From: Allodiplogaster sudhausi
Taxonomy: Eukaryota; Nematoda; Chromadorea; Rhabditida; Diplogasteridae
Length of the DNA stretch: 64,000 nucleotides
Direction: 5' to 3'
Assembly (NCBI GenBank): GCA_945643635.1
Contig: CALZFC010000045.1
Location: 1,337,501-1,401,500, forward strand
Shown: positions 11,209-24,369 of the stretch, piece after piece
Layout of the letters: each line of letters starts with the position of its first letter
Numbering within the stretch: the first letter of the stretch is position 1
Notes under the pieces: generated by a model
What the model was told of the DNA's origin: nothing
What the model saw: only the letters and a program-made list of their open reading frames with translations
The model's database searches: none
Made by a program: the position numbers and the translations under genes

Positions 11209-13061
11209 TTATTCGTTCACGGGGGACGAGACGAAGCCAGTCGCGTCGTCGTTGCGGTACGAGCCGTCTCCGTTGTACGCTCCATTCTGACAATGAGAGA
11301 GATCTGTATTGGAAAGTAAGGGCAGAATGAGAAGCTTGGAGTAGGCGAGAGAGAAAGTGAAGCAGAAAGAGACCTCCAACTCGCCGGGAAGAAGGGAATA
11401 CCTCGAATTACAGCTCTTCGAAGGTCGCGGTTGCAAAGAAGAATCGCAATACTTCAACAAGCGGAATATAGCTTGAAACACAGCAAAAAAAATTGTTGAA
11501 GAGTGATACTGGCAAAAATCCATGAAAGGTGCCTGTAACCTGTCTCCACCGACGGAGAAAAGCCAGACGAGTGTGACGAGGGCAAAGGTTAGCCACTGGC
11601 CAGGCTTCAGGAGAGGCACGAGAATGAAGCCGCAGGAAATGTCAATGGCGAAGAGGAATGTCTGGACGCATGCCTAAACTTGATGAGTTACTGACCATAT
11701 TGAATATTACAAATGCGCTAAAACCGCGCAAAGATTTTAGTGCTCAAATGCAAGTGAAGCCATCAAAGCCATTAATTCGTATTAGATGAATTATAATTAA
11801 TTCTGTACGGCCTTTAATTCTGTTCTGTAATGCTGCATTTTGGCGTTTTCATCGCAAGAAAAAGAATCAAGAAGAATCTAAATCTAGGATCGAAGACTTG
11901 CCAGAAAATGAAACACAATAAAGAAAACCTGGTAGAGCATCTGGTTGTCCCTGGATCTTGACTTGTCACGATGCTGTTGAGACTTCGCGTTCGAGGAAGA
12001 TCCCATCTAATAGTTTCATTTTGTACATATAAATTTGTAGTCAGTACACCTGTATTGAAAGATATTGCATCCAGAGGGCAAAAATGTTTCACAGAATCGG
12101 CTAACTTTTACAGGGATTATTGTTTGCAAAAAAATTAGACCACCAGGCGGTGCCGTTTGATGCGAATAAAGGAGAGAACGTCCAGAGTGATATCAGTCAC
12201 AAGCAAAACTGCATATCGAATGAATTCAGCGTAGAAACGCAGTTCGATACATTCAAGGCGGTCACTGAAGACGAAGGAACTCACACGGTCCAGGTAAAAG
12301 TCGCATTCCCCTTGAAACATTTTGTTGCTGGTATTTCAGTGAATATAAAGTGGTTGTAACTGATGAAGTAGATGTACGCCTGGAGGGTGAAGATGGCCAA
12401 GAGAGGAAGGCAGAGGAGAAAGTGTAGAATCAACCGCTGTCGCTCACTCTGCCAACCGACCGCGACCCGGAGAGGGAAGTAAATGACGACGAAGCGATTC
12501 ATTGCCAGCAGAAGACGACCAAAGTCAACGCACTCGTAGAGGCACTCCAGAATGATGCCCAGGTAGACTGAGTGCGAGCGCTCCAGAAGATATTCCCATT
12601 CACTTTACAGAATCAGTAATAGTGCATACATATTTAATAAGATTAGTCAGCCAAAGTCTGGAATGTTTATGTGAACCAACAAGAGGAGAGTTGGTGCGAC
12701 CACAAAAACAAAGAGGGCCTGATGACAGAGGGCGGAGAAGGTCAAGAAGTACGTGGCGCGGCCGAAGAAGGAAGTCAAGGAGTGGCGGACTCGACGGAGA
12801 AAGACCACCACAGTCAGACAGCCCAGGGTGCCACATGCCGATACCTCAACGTAGGTAGCTTGTCAGTAAATTGTGTTCCACCAATAGAATGCAGCTAACA
12901 AATTATTGGAACTGCCTTACATTACTCAATTTCATTTGCTTCAACATTTTTTTAAGGTAGATTGTTTACATTCAAACTTGTGTATCTTGTACTTCACAAA
13001 GTGATTAGATTTCATAGCCTACGGCAAAAACGAGAAGCGCGGCGAGCTGGTGGTCGTACAT
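11209..13061 (-). CDS. Seven-transmembrane chemoreceptor R1, Srx-like (8 exons)
   Basis: Exons, 5' to 3': 13061-13023, 12844-12681, 12602-12361, 12310-12141, 12006-11929, 11673-11540, 11451-11381, 11303-11209. All phases agree, giving 330 residues. It is a rhodopsin-like nematode serpentine receptor. NRFVVIYFPLRV follows TM3, a CDFYLD...CIELRFY extracellular Cys pair precedes TM5, a basic loop ends NQMLYQ before TM6, and LLCNRDLRRAV follows TM7, like the cytoplasmic helix of GPCRs. The Srx class is my best guess from the NRF..IYFP motif. The predicted N-terminus (MYDHQLAALLVFA) is short. Paralog R2 shares every intron position up to exon 7. R1 adds a last exon with a Gly/Asn/Asp-rich tail ending SSPVNE. 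The exon 7 donor (GTTGGA) is uncertain; without that intron the tail is different and ends at 11217. Likely acts in chemosensory neurons; the ligand is unknown. Confidence 0.75.
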
Positions 13062-13069
13062 GAAGGAAG

Positions 13070-15800
13070 ATGTGTTAGGGAATACTCTCACTTACCATGC
13101 GACGGGCCAGAAATCTAGAAGTACAAAGAAAGAAAGAGAAAGTGAGAGAGAGTGATTGAGGAGAAAGAAACAGTTGCGCGTAGTTTACTGTCAATCCAAA
13201 AAAAAATTTTTCCCGATTTTAACATGTTAGCTGAAGGCTAAAAATGTATGATTGGGGAGAAAATTGTTTAAAAAAATATTTACGTGCATTACATTTCGCA
13301 TCTATATACGTATGTTTAACATACATACATAGGTCTTCCCCAATTCAAGAACTATTTCGAACCCAATAAAGGAAGAGTTACAACTTGGTCTTCCATTATC
13401 CTTTTAACTATTTGACTCTTAATCTCAATGACACTTTTTATTTTCCCCAGTCTTCACGATGTATTTTGCACACTGTTAATCACTTATAACAGCGCATATT
13501 TACTACTTAAAAATTGGATGAATACATATGTATTATATATATATTTATTTATACAGAGATTCGTACTTAGTGTTTTTGCTGCTAGGACTGAATTAACATT
13601 TGTCCTCATTTTGATATCATTGTGTCGTCACATCCTTTAAAGATGTAGATAAACAATTAAACAACAATTCATGGAAATAGATCCCCAATTTAACCTATGC
13701 ATGTATTTAAATTTTAGATGATCCATTAGAATACGGTATTGGAGGTTCCTAGATCCGAAAGGAAGATGGAAATATCTTAAAGAATAAAAACGCTTAAAAG
13801 CCAATAATGACTCGGCGTCAGTGGGAGCGCGGCATGCAACTAACGCTGTTGGCTTTCGGCACCGGCAGAAAGTACTGAGTCTCCCATGTTTACTATAAAG
13901 CAATCTCCCACGTTTTTTTTTCTTTTTTTTTGCACTGTGGTTCATAAGAAAAGACTGGGTCTCCACAACTCCAGCCTAGATATTATTTTCGCAAAATGCT
14001 CAGGTCTCTTACTTACGTGGAAATATGGCAAGTCCAATGTACCACTTTATTTACCTTTCGATTCCGGAGGAGCGAAAGGGATCTCGCGCGCGTATAAATG
14101 GCGTCTATCCGGAAAAACTAAAATATATGTATGTATGAAGATGCACAATGAGCAATGCTTAAAGGAACTGTAAAGGGAGTTTTGCAACTGATTGCGAAAA
14201 CCTGACGTTTAAATTCCAGCATCATCTTGTAAAAAGTTTTGGGGTTCGCTAGTACAGTATCCATCATTAGAAACTAGACTTATCGAGTCTTTTTCTTTCC
14301 CTCTCTTCTCTTCCTTCGATTCCCAAGTGTGGCTTCCCAATTCGCACCTATGTAGTTATCACCCATTTCCTGGAAGACTAAGGGTGTGCATGGGCAGAAA
14401 TAAGGCAAGGCCATGACGGCACTCCTTCTACCCTACAGAGTGGGCAAAATGTTCTTTTTTCCCTTAGGCCCCTCTCAGGATGCATTAATACTTTTCCCAG
14501 CGATGTTTCTAGTTGGCCAGGAAAATATCAGCAAAAAATACAACAGCATTGTAATCTCCATAGACAACTCCTTAAAGGAACCGTCCTAGGAAGCTTTCCG
14601 CACTAGTAAAAATAGTGCAATTTGAACGCGCGCGCTCATGCAGTTTGGTTTTAGTTTGGTCCGACTTTTCTTATTTTATTTCGACTCTGAACCGGAAGCC
14701 AATTTTATTCGCACGGATAGCGGGAAAAAGGATTCGTTCTAAAAAGCATGGGAAACAAAGGTTGCAATTCGTCATAAAGGAAGGCAATCACCGAAGAGTC
14801 GTTCACGATATATGAAACATCTTGCATAGGTATATGCGAATAGTTTGGGGCATATAGAATGAGAGACCGCAAAAAAGTTTCACATTCAAGTATATGCAAT
14901 TGAAAGTTCAACTTCAGAGTGGTGTGTCAGTCAGTGCAAGTACGTGGTGCTACAGTAAATACGCGAACACAATAAAATTTACAAGGATTTCACAAATCAC
15001 AGCTTAATAATGTGTTTTTGATAGATATTCTGTAAAACGTTTGAACTAGAAGACAACACATCAAGTTAGCCAACCAGAATTTACATAACGCTTTGAAAAA
15101 AAAAACATGCATTTCGAAACCAACATCACCTGCTGGTTGTCAGCTACACCGTACACTTTTGAGTGCTCAGATGGACTTTTATTTGAAATCTTTGCACGTT
15201 TGAACGCATATTACTATATTTTAGGTCATCGCCCTTCCTTAAACTCGTCTACACTAACAAACTTGCATAGATATATCTAAATCTTCTCAATCAACTATTT
15301 TGCAAAATAAAATGAAAGCAAAGTAAAAATCTAAGGAAATGTGTATTCATGTATATACATATGTATGTACATAGTACATATCTGCATAAGCATGGTGACT
15401 TCACCGGCAGGCGGAACGTGCCCGAATAATTATGCTGAAGAATCATCAAAAGGGGCATAAATAATTTCTCCTTCAACTCCGATCGCCTTTATTCAAAATC
15501 CGATTGGCTTGAAAATGAGAGACGGTTGGGAAAACGCTTCGGCTTCTCTCAGACGAGGCGATCGGCCACAATTTGCAGATCCTGCCGATTAACTTGGGCG
15601 CGTCTGCAAATTCGGTAAATAGTACAAGCATATTGCTACATAGTACGTATCACTGCTATAAGACCACTTCATTTTATTCTTTTCATATAAAAAAAAATTC
15701 CTGCAATAAATAATTCATTATACTTAAACTAAAACAAGGTTATATCAATAATGGTGGTGCTATGCCATATTCATCGCATGTTCGTCGTGACAGTGAAACA
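13070..15800. other. Intergenic, no supported gene
   Basis: AT-rich with scattered short open frames lacking splice support or family features. A short GA tract lies at 13130-13160, and ATACATA-type simple sequence near 13300 and 15345-15380. It may hold the promoter of R1 (right end of that gene) and the 3' flank of the next gene. Confidence 0.5.
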
Positions 15801-15803
15801 GAA

Positions 15804-17132
15804 TTATGAACGCGACTCCTCTGACCGGACTGCGAATGAGGCGAGTGTTGTGAGGCGCGGCGTCTCGAGCGGATTCGCAAGAATGCGAAACTGCTCGTAG
15901 ACGGCCGGAGTCGGCGGCGCATGCGAACCCATCAGTCGAGCATGCGGAGACAGAGAGGAAGCCTTAGAGAGAGAAAGGAAAAACAGAGAGAGAGAGAGTG
16001 AAGGGTGAGAGAGAAATGACAGAGAAAGAAAGAGGATGGGAACATTTTTTAACATAAATTTAAGATTTCTTGTTGCAAAGTTTCCTCGTAAAACCGACCA
16101 CATCATAAAGAAGAGTGTGTCCACTGGGGAAGACGGCGACGCAAGGGGAATCCTCCAAAGCGGGCGTGGTCACGTCAGGCAATTCGCGCCACCGCAGCGT
16201 GCGCGTGCAGAGCAGGCCGACTCGCGCAAAGCGAGCGTGCAAGACAAGCTCGGCCGGTTGAATGAAGAGACGCGTTGCGATCGAGGCCAGCAGCTCCGCC
16301 AAGCTGTGGAAAGATCGATACGAGAGGGAGCCTACGTACAGCATCCATCCAATGCTCATGGCGACTTCAGCCACGTATGTCTTCCAACGGGCTTGCCTCA
16401 CACTGCACGACAAGGCCAACGTCGCCTCAAGAAAACAGCCATCTTTGAATGTTCTCCACCTCTTAACCAATGTGCCGACATTCATTTTTGCATACACTAG
16501 AAGAAATATAGAGGAAACTTCCGAGTTTAACCAATCTCAAACATCGGTGTGACAAAAATAAGAGCTTTATTTCGACGCCAGTTGTAGAAACCTGTCGATT
16601 GCTGCCCTGGACAAGTTCCTCGACCTGGACGCGGGAGTCGCGGGAGTTGAGTGGGAAGTCGTTGACGACGTCCGCCTCGAGATTCATCTTGTCCAAGCGG
16701 CCGGTGTTGAAATAATTAATTTAATTATAAAACAATTGGATTTAAATTTAAAATCAATTGCTTTAAACATTTTCAAATGCAGCTTGTAGAATGTAATTTA
16801 ACGACTCTGAAGATTGATTTCAATGATTATATAATTCGTCGTACTTGCAAAAGGCCATTCGTGCAAGCACATTGTTGTATGAATAGAGAGGAATTAGATT
16901 CAGTCAATAAATGTTTGCTCACTCAATGTTGAGGGCATACGCCGTGGTCAGATCTGTAAGAAAAGACGATCGGCGGGCAGCGAAGAAATTGATGATCGAA
17001 TTGGAGAGGAAGAAGGGCGGAGTGTACGGTGCGACCTCGACTTCGTGTCCGGCCCGCACACCGAGAGATGCCATTGACTGCAGAGAGTATTTGAGGACGG
17101 TGTGCGGGGGAGCAATGAGATTGACTGAGTTT

Positions 17133-17173
<41 letters not shown>

Positions 17174-18640
17174 GAACCCGGGCTACCATTTCCGTGATAT
17201 TTCGCCCCGGCGACGGATTGACCGGATCTCGCGGGTAGACGAAGACGTAAGGCGGCGTGGGCCTATCTGTCAAAATAAAATAGCTACATATGTATTTGCA
17301 TACATACTTTTCCTTTTTTTGAGTAGAATATGCCTTTTATTTTTTAATTATATAATAAATTCTTGTTGTTTAGCATTTATTTCTGAAAGAAAATAAGACC
17401 ATCAATGAATTGGACAGTGGTGACACAATTCTTCTCGCCAAACGCTGTGTGAAGCTTGAAAAACCGGGTGACACCCATGTTCAGCGCGTAGCTGCGGTGG
17501 AAGGGCGACGAAGCCTTAATAACAATTCAATGCAGCTATATAAATTAATATATTGTTAAAATTTCAGTGAGCGGTTGCAACAATTTGAAATTTTAAATTC
17601 GGCTCGGCGATCATTATCCTTTCTTAATTACTTATTTTAAAATAATTTTTTTTTAAATATGTTATTGAATACTTTGCCAAGACGATGAGTGATGAGAATC
17701 AGACGCTGTCGTTGCGTGCGCTGCACAGGGTTGAGGTCGACGACGACGACTGCCGATTCGCTGATCGCGTAGAATCCAATGAAAGTCCTGCATTCAACGT
17801 ATGAAAGCTATGATTTGTTACCAATTCATCTTGGTGCACCGCGCCCATGCCAATTTTACTTTTCAAATTGTTGTTTATTTTTGCTTATTATTTTGGTTAG
17901 CATGTTTATTGACCAATTCTTTTTAACTATTTAAAATATTTATTGCACCTATTTTAAGATAAACTTCTGTATTTGACTGTTCGTTAAAAAATTATAATTG
18001 CTTAAGATGCCCATTTTCAAAACTAATTTTAAATTAGCATGTTAAAGAGCACAAAAAAAGTTAATAATAATTGTGCGCAGACCCAAAGTCATAGAAGTCG
18101 CCGACGTTCTCGATGCGTACTCTTTTGGAGAGAAGCAGGTCGACGACGTCGACGGAGAACCAAAAGCATTCCTCATCATCTTGATCGATCGCGACGTTGT
18201 TGAAATCAAACGACGACTGAGAAAAGATGGGCAAACTTCAACATTATCACTATTGTATCAACATAAGAAGTGCATATGCTTTCAGTGCCCGTCTTACAAT
18301 AAAAAAGCATGTATACATATGCATAATGATAAGTACATAGTTGTTTACTAATGATATATTTTGTTAACTCCGATCTCAATATATAAAAAAGACTGTTTAG
18401 CTCGTCTCCTCGTTCTACCGCAATGCTCGAACCTTCCTTATATATAAACAATCTTAAAATTACAATACGCTGGACAAGGCAGGAATGCAGAAAGTAATTA
18501 CATATTTATTTATTTATTTTTACATTTCTTTTCACCCTCATGTCGCCAATGATGAACACGTAGCGGCCATCGCCGTAGGTCGCAATCTTTGGCGCATTTA
18601 GGGGACGCAATCCGTCTCGGAAGCACGCGCGGTCATATTT
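15804..18640 (-). CDS. Conserved-looking multi-exon gene, unrecognised
   Basis: Exon-like blocks on the minus strand, 5' to 3': about 18640-18541 (contains YGDGRYVFIIGDM), 18209-18083, 17787-17673, 17514-17400, 17266-17178, 17077-16923, about 16680-16592, about 16430-16070 and 15962-15804 (stop at 15804). The four junctions between 18083 and 17077 are phase-consistent. Dense coding blocks such as GVTRFFKLHTAFGEKN, PPYVFVYPRDPVNPSP and APYTPPFFLSNSI have the even composition of a conserved protein, not of random frames. The 16.1-16.4 kb block has a hydrophobic stretch that might be a membrane segment. The 5' start and the 16923/16680 junction were not resolved. I do not recognise the family. 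It sits between receptors R1 and R2, unrelated to either. Confidence 0.5.
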
Positions 18641-18649
18641 CAATCAAAA

Positions 18650-19915
18650 TTACATCTTTTTTCAGTCGTTGTTTTTTTGCTGTTATCGACATGTCCCTTC
18701 TTAAGCGTTAAGAACGAAAATCTAAACCCTCTTTCTTAAACAGCAATTTATTCTAACCAGAATGAGTTTATTATCTGGAACGGTAGACATGATGAGAGGA
18801 TTGCCAAGCAGAGTGAAAACGAAGAGGCAACCAGTAGTTGGAGCGGAGATAAGGTGAAGTGAGTGTAAAGAATATTTTGATACGTTTTCATCATTTCCTC
18901 CTATGTGCACTTTATAATTTAGCAAGAATAAAATTCATTTCATTTGAAAGGAAGTGGTAAACAGAGGTTCATTCTGTTGTTTCCAATCAATGCTGGAAAC
19001 GAATATCATTAGCACATACTCAAAGGAACTTCGATATAAAAAATTTTTGGTCAAAATGGAATTTTCAAATGTAAAAAAAAACAATTGCCAAAAAGAATTC
19101 ATCGACGTTTGCAGGGAGAAGATCATCAGCGACGCCAGCTCGTCGAATCTCACGGTGTCATCATAGCCGGAAAATTTTTTTTTTGCCGAAAGTAATCTTG
19201 AAGAGGTACATGCATGTTTGTTTTGATTTTCACTCCAAACAATAAGGGCATAAAGAGCCATGATCTACTTACGAATGGAGTGCTATCCAGACAGTGAATT
19301 AGTTCTAAATTAAGAATATACATGATCTAACATACTTTCACAAAAGACGGAACTTTTAATTTTTGTTATTAGCTCGTTTGAGATTTTGAGCATTTCGCTT
19401 CAAATTTATACGGGCAGTCGCTTTTTGTGTTAGGGATAAATAAGATAATTATAATTTCAAAAAGACAGCGATCGTCAGTTATGTGGCTTACAAGGTCGGC
19501 ACTACATATTTCGCCCTTATGTTTCTCTTTTTTTCTCCCTCTCCTCTCTTTATCTCTCTCTCTCTTTTTCCTTCTCATTTCTTCTCTCTCTCATTCTTAC
19601 TCTGCCTCGCTATCTCTCTTCCTTTCTCACTGTCTCACTTCATTTCTTTCTGCCCTTCATCTGAATGAGAGAGAGGGAGAGCCGACGTATAACACACATT
19701 CCGTGTTGCAAACTACTCAAACATATCAAATTCTTTGCCAATAAAATAAGAGCCAGAATGTGATATGAAAATTCCCGGAAATATATGTACATACATATAG
19801 GCTTCTCTCTCTTTCTCTCACTCTCTTTCCCTCTCTATCTTCGATTTCTTTTTCTCTCTTTTTCTCTGGGCTCTGTCTATCCTTAATTTCATTATCAACG
19901 GAAATGTGCTCGTAT

Positions 19916-19997
<82 letters not shown>

Positions 19998-20540
19998 ACG
20001 TACATACATGCACATAAATAGGCAAAAATTCGATCGCTGTTCAAAGTTGTGCATCGGAGAGTGCGCCAATGATTTAGTTGTAAGTGGTAGTTAAGATTGA
20101 TGTTTCTTTTTTAAGAGAGAAAGAGAGAGAGAGAGAAAGAGAGATACAGAGACAGTTAGAGCAAGGATCAAGCTTCCGAAATTGAATTTCCGGAGTACTG
20201 GATCATATTGTTTTGCACACTTAAACTACGACAGCATGTGATTTGTTGAGCAGAATGAATATTCCTCCATGTCGCGTCATTCAATTGCAGAATAATGCCG
20301 ATCTTTATTAAATTATCAATTTCTTGGTGTTCTTTTTTTGGTGTTACTTTGGACGGCACGGGACTGCTCGAGTCGTTGTCATCGTAAGCAAGTTCTCCGT
20401 AGAATGTTCGATTCTAAATTGAGAGTATGTAGGTAGTGTCACAGAGAGAGTGGAGACTGTGTGAGAAAGAAGTGCGAAATGGGAAAGAAAAATAGAGCAC
20501 TCCAAAAAAATAGAAAAAGTTGGTTCTTTCTCCGAGATAG
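18650..20540. other. Intergenic, microsatellites only
   Basis: Contains (CT)n tracts at 19545-19675 and 19800-19870, a (TA)n-(TG)n compound repeat at 19918-19997 and a (GA)n tract at 20113-20150. Open frames here are low-complexity. No gene supported. Confidence 0.6.
19918..19997. repeat. (TA)n(TG)n compound microsatellite
   Basis: Roughly 28 TA units run directly into about 11 TG units. Confidence 0.95.
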
Positions 20541-20546
20541 CCTCTT

Positions 20547-22091
20547 TTAAAGGGACCTCCAATACGAAGGGAAGATGGGAATGCCTCTAATCACTGCTCT
20601 TCGAAGGTCGCGGTTGCACAAAAGAATCGCAATACTTCAAGGAACAGAATTAAAAAAATATATATTGCAAGAAAAAGAAAATTGCAGACGCTGTATGCAG
20701 CCTGTCTCCTCCGACGGAGAACAACCAAGCGAGACTGGTGACTGCAAAGGTGACCCATTGTCCAGGATGCAGAAGGGGCACGACGATGAAGCCACTGAGA
20801 AGGTCAATGGAGAAGAGGCAAGTCTGTGCGCATGCCTCAACTCGGCGCAGTTACTACTTGATGTAGATTATACTTATACATTTGGAACTTGCCGCAACTA
20901 GAATCTTATTCAGCTTCTGGAAGCAAAGATTTATATAAAAACCTGATAAAGCATCTGATTGTCCTTCGAGTTATCACGATTCTGCAGAGCTTTCGTAACC
21001 ATGGAAGATCGCATCTTAATTATTAGTACGATATTTGCATTTGAACGAGATCGACAATACTTGTTCATAGTCATACATGCTTTAATATTTAGAATAGTAC
21101 TTAAAAAAAGGATTGCAAAATAATAAAAAAATTAATTTTTAATTTATTGCCAAGAAAGAAACCGAAATACGATGCTGTTTAATGCGAATAAAGGAGAGGA
21201 TGTCCAGGATGATATCCGTGGCGAGCATTGCTGCGTAGCGGACGAATTCAGTGTAGAAACGAAGTTCGATGCACTCAGCCCGATCGCTGAAGATGAAGGC
21301 CCAGCTCGCGCGGTCCAGGTAAAAGTCGCAGTTCCCTAAAATATTCAATTTTTCATTACGTTAGATAGAGCTATGTTGTAGCGGAAATTGTCGGTCTAAT
21401 ACAGACATCGAAACGTCGGTAGTAAAAGGTGTTTCTAACTGATGAAATAGATGTAAGCTTGAAGGGCGAAGGTGCCCAAGAGCGAAAGGCAAACGAGGCA
21501 CTGGAGGAGCAGCCGAGCGCGTGGACTCTGCCAGCCGACTGCCGCCCGGAGGGGGAAGTAAATGACGACGAAACGATTCGCAGCCAGAAGAACGCGACAC
21601 AAAGTGAGACATTCGTAGAGGCACTCGAGAGTCACGGCCACGAAGACGGAGTGGGATCGCAGGAGGAGGAACTCCCAGTCACTGGACAAAGTTGCATTTT
21701 GAACTCAGTCTCTTCTCCATATGACGTCATCGACAACGAACAAAAGTAGAGTAGGCGCAATGACAAAGGCGAAGGTGGCCTGATGGCAGAGAGCGGAGAC
21801 AGCCAAAACCAAGGTGGCGCGGCCGAAGAAGGAACCCGCAATGTGACGGACGCGGCGGAGAAAGACAGCCACGGAAAGGCAGCCGGCAGTGCCACAAAAG
21901 GACACCTCAATACGGTTTTTTTCAGTAGCATTCGATTGGGCGTCAGCATAGAAATGAACGAACATCTCCTTTTTTGTTTAATGTTAATTAACTGATTAGT
22001 TTTCAATGCCTACTGCAAAGATGAGAAGAGCGGCGAGTTGGTGGTCGTACATGAAGCCAAGAAGCAGAATGTTGCTATGGTCTCTTGCCAT
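20547..22091 (-). CDS. Seven-transmembrane chemoreceptor R2, Srx-like (7 exons, intact)
   Basis: Exons, 5' to 3': 22091-22014, 21905-21742, 21681-21440, 21335-21163, 21014-20943, 20835-20702, 20634-20547. Lengths sum to 951 nt (316 residues) with all phases matching. The start chosen gives MARDHSNILLLGFMYDHQ, placing TM1 at the N-terminus. Family marks: FLRRVRH in loop 1, AANRFVVIYFPLRAA after TM3, CDFYLDRASWAF and CIELRFY in the second extracellular region, NQMLYQ before TM6, and LLCNRDLRRAV after TM7. The C-terminus is short (ends SYWRSL). Exons 2, 3 and 6 are the same length as in R1 (164, 242 and 134 nt). The donor of the last intron is GC (AG|GCTGCA) where R1 has GT (AG|GTTACA). Predicted ciliary or plasma-membrane receptor; ligand unknown; no promoter motif recognised. 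Confidence 0.78.
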
Positions 22092-22099
22092 TTGCGTTT

Positions 22100-23330
22100 G
22101 GTAGAAAATAGAAAAAGTCGAATCTGGGATAGATTCAACTATGTATGCGTGCATCGTAAAATTCCTTAAAAAGTATTCCACTTCACCATACGGATTAATG
22201 GCATATTATGTATGATTTATGCCGCTTTACATTAACAGCCGTTTCTGCTTGTTAAAGAAGGCAAATCTGACTCGAGAGAGCATGTGATTACGTGATTTCA
22301 ATTGTCATGAAAATTTAAATAAATTATGTCTGAATTTCGCTCTCCATTAACTTCCGTTTGCGCGAGCTAAGCGAAAAAAGACCTTCCATGTACAAAATCA
22401 TTCTAACCATAAGACTAGCTTAGGTCCAAACGATGCTAAAAACAATGGTATTAATGGTATTGTGCATAGGATTCCGTCACGGTTAAAAGAATGCTTCAAC
22501 CAATAGTGTACCGCAAAATGAACGATTTGGATTGCAACAAACGCCATGTTTCAATCAGCCGTTAGCTCGTTGGTAAGGAAACTACATGAAAGGATCCTTA
22601 TATATTTAGAATCCTCTTAGATTTCCACATATAGCACCCTACAATTGAGGGTAACGTGGTCACGTTTTACTGTTAAAATAAAGCTCAAAGATTTGACCTT
22701 GGCACTCAACAAGTACCTTTTTCCAGCTAATTTTGTAATTAAGTTGTGTTGAACATACAAATTTACTTTTCAATAAACAATAGACAAAATATGGTTCGAG
22801 ATGTTTGCAATATTTTTGATTTGAAGATATCGGTCATTTTGGTGGAACAGTGCATATGGAAAAATGATAAACAGCTTATTTTGAATCGCCTTGACATTTC
22901 AAACTAAGGAAAAGCAATGACAATAATGCAATTTCGGAAGCCAAACGGAGGCTCTTTATATATCTCTGTCTCTCTCCCTATCCCTCTCACTCTCTCTCTC
23001 TCTCTGTTGATTCCCCATACGCCTAAAGGATCCTAGGATATAAATAGTATGTACGTTCCACAGCGAAAGTCCAAAACTATGTAATTCGCGGAATTTTCAT
23101 TAGTGCCTGCTTATCACAATCATTTTAACCCACACATCGTGAAGCGCAGCAGAATTTTATTTTTTTTTTAAACATTATAATTTATTTAACTCTCATAATA
23201 ATTTCACAACGTGTGCTACATTTATCGTTTAATGTTATACCTTATATTAAACAAGAAATGACTGATGAACATGTGTGCAGCCGCATGCATACTATGAACA
23301 TACAAAGAGTATACATTCATTCTCGAATTG
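22100..23330. other. Spacer between receptor genes
   Basis: AT-rich, with one (CT)n tract at about 22960-23005. It presumably contains the R2 promoter on its left. No coding sequence supported. Confidence 0.5.
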
Positions 23331-23334
23331 CTGA

Positions 23335-24360
23335 AGACAATTGTTGGTGGGTCGAGACCAGTCGCGTTGCCGTCATGGAACGAACATTCTCAAGAGTGCG
23401 CTCCACTCTGAACTTTTATTTGCGAGTGAGAGAGAGAGAGAGGAGAGAGAAATAACAAAAGAAGAAGAAAGGAATTGAGAGAGAGAGAATGGAATAATTC
23501 CCTTTTCCAAGTGACCGAGTTTTGGCTCCTTGAAATAAGTAGTCCAGCTGGCAGGAAAAAGTGAAATGCCTTGGATCATGTACATATGTACATACGAATT
23601 TATGTGCATATGCATTTTTGTATGTTTTTACCTGATAAAGCATCTGGATGTCCTTCGCAGTAGAGTGCTTTCGACTCGGTTGAGCATTCGCATTCACGGA
23701 ATTTCGCATCTTGATTAGGAAAAGGAAAATTACAATCTGGATTGCACGACTGGAATTATCTAACGAAGGCTTGAAAAGAGCAAGAGCCAATGGCCAAACA
23801 GCTGCGCGATGTTGTTGGATGCGAATGAAGGAGAGAATGTCGACGATGACGTCAGCCACGAGCATGGCTGCGTACCTCACGAACTCAGAGTAGAATCGAA
23901 GCTGAATGCACTCCTCCCGCCAGTTGAAGATAAAGGACCAGTTCGCGATGTCCAGGTAGTAGTCGCAGTTCCCTTCATTATTCTTATGGCAAGACATTTC
24001 AGGCAGAATGGTTGACTAACGAGTTGAAAAACATAGGCAAGCAGAGGTTGAAGAAATTACTTACAAACAAATATACGTATATTTAAACTGACTAATGAAA
24101 TAGATGTATGCCTGGAGAGCGAAAGCACCAAAGAGTGGTAGACTGAGGATGCAATGGAAAAGCGCCCGCTTCCGTTCACTCTGCCACCCGACCGCGACCC
24201 GGAGAGGGAAGTAAATGACGACGAAACGATTGGCTCCAGAGTGAACTCCGTGTACTTCGAGTGGACGCGTGCCAGAAGAAACTCGAACTCACTATTTCAA
24301 GCATTATCTTCATTTTTGTCTAGGATACCGGCACCGTCAGACAACCCAGGGTGCTGAGGG
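23335..24360 (-). pseudogene. Chemoreceptor pseudogene R3 (relative of R1/R2)
   Basis: Recognisable pieces, 5' to 3': the first part of exon 2 (about 24350-24310, breaks off after GCLT); exon 3 (about 24285-24110) with a deletion of 43 nt net between the FTLE and NRFVVIYFP segments that shifts the frame; exon 4 (23972-23800, intact, same 173 nt as R2); and exon 5 (23709-23632, intact, 78 nt as R1). The TM6-TM7 exon is missing: the expected place holds a (GA)n tract and unrelated sequence. A relic of R1's last-exon tail at about 23415-23340 has a stop. Loss of TM1, TM6 and TM7 plus the frameshift makes a working receptor very unlikely. Confidence 0.8.
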
Positions 24361-24369
24361 GGAAGCGAG

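Noticed and set aside
21429..21749. 106-codon + strand open frame (also 12622-12898 and 24154-24357)
   Set aside because: It is the antisense of a receptor exon; the minus frame has the GPCR motifs and consistent splicing.
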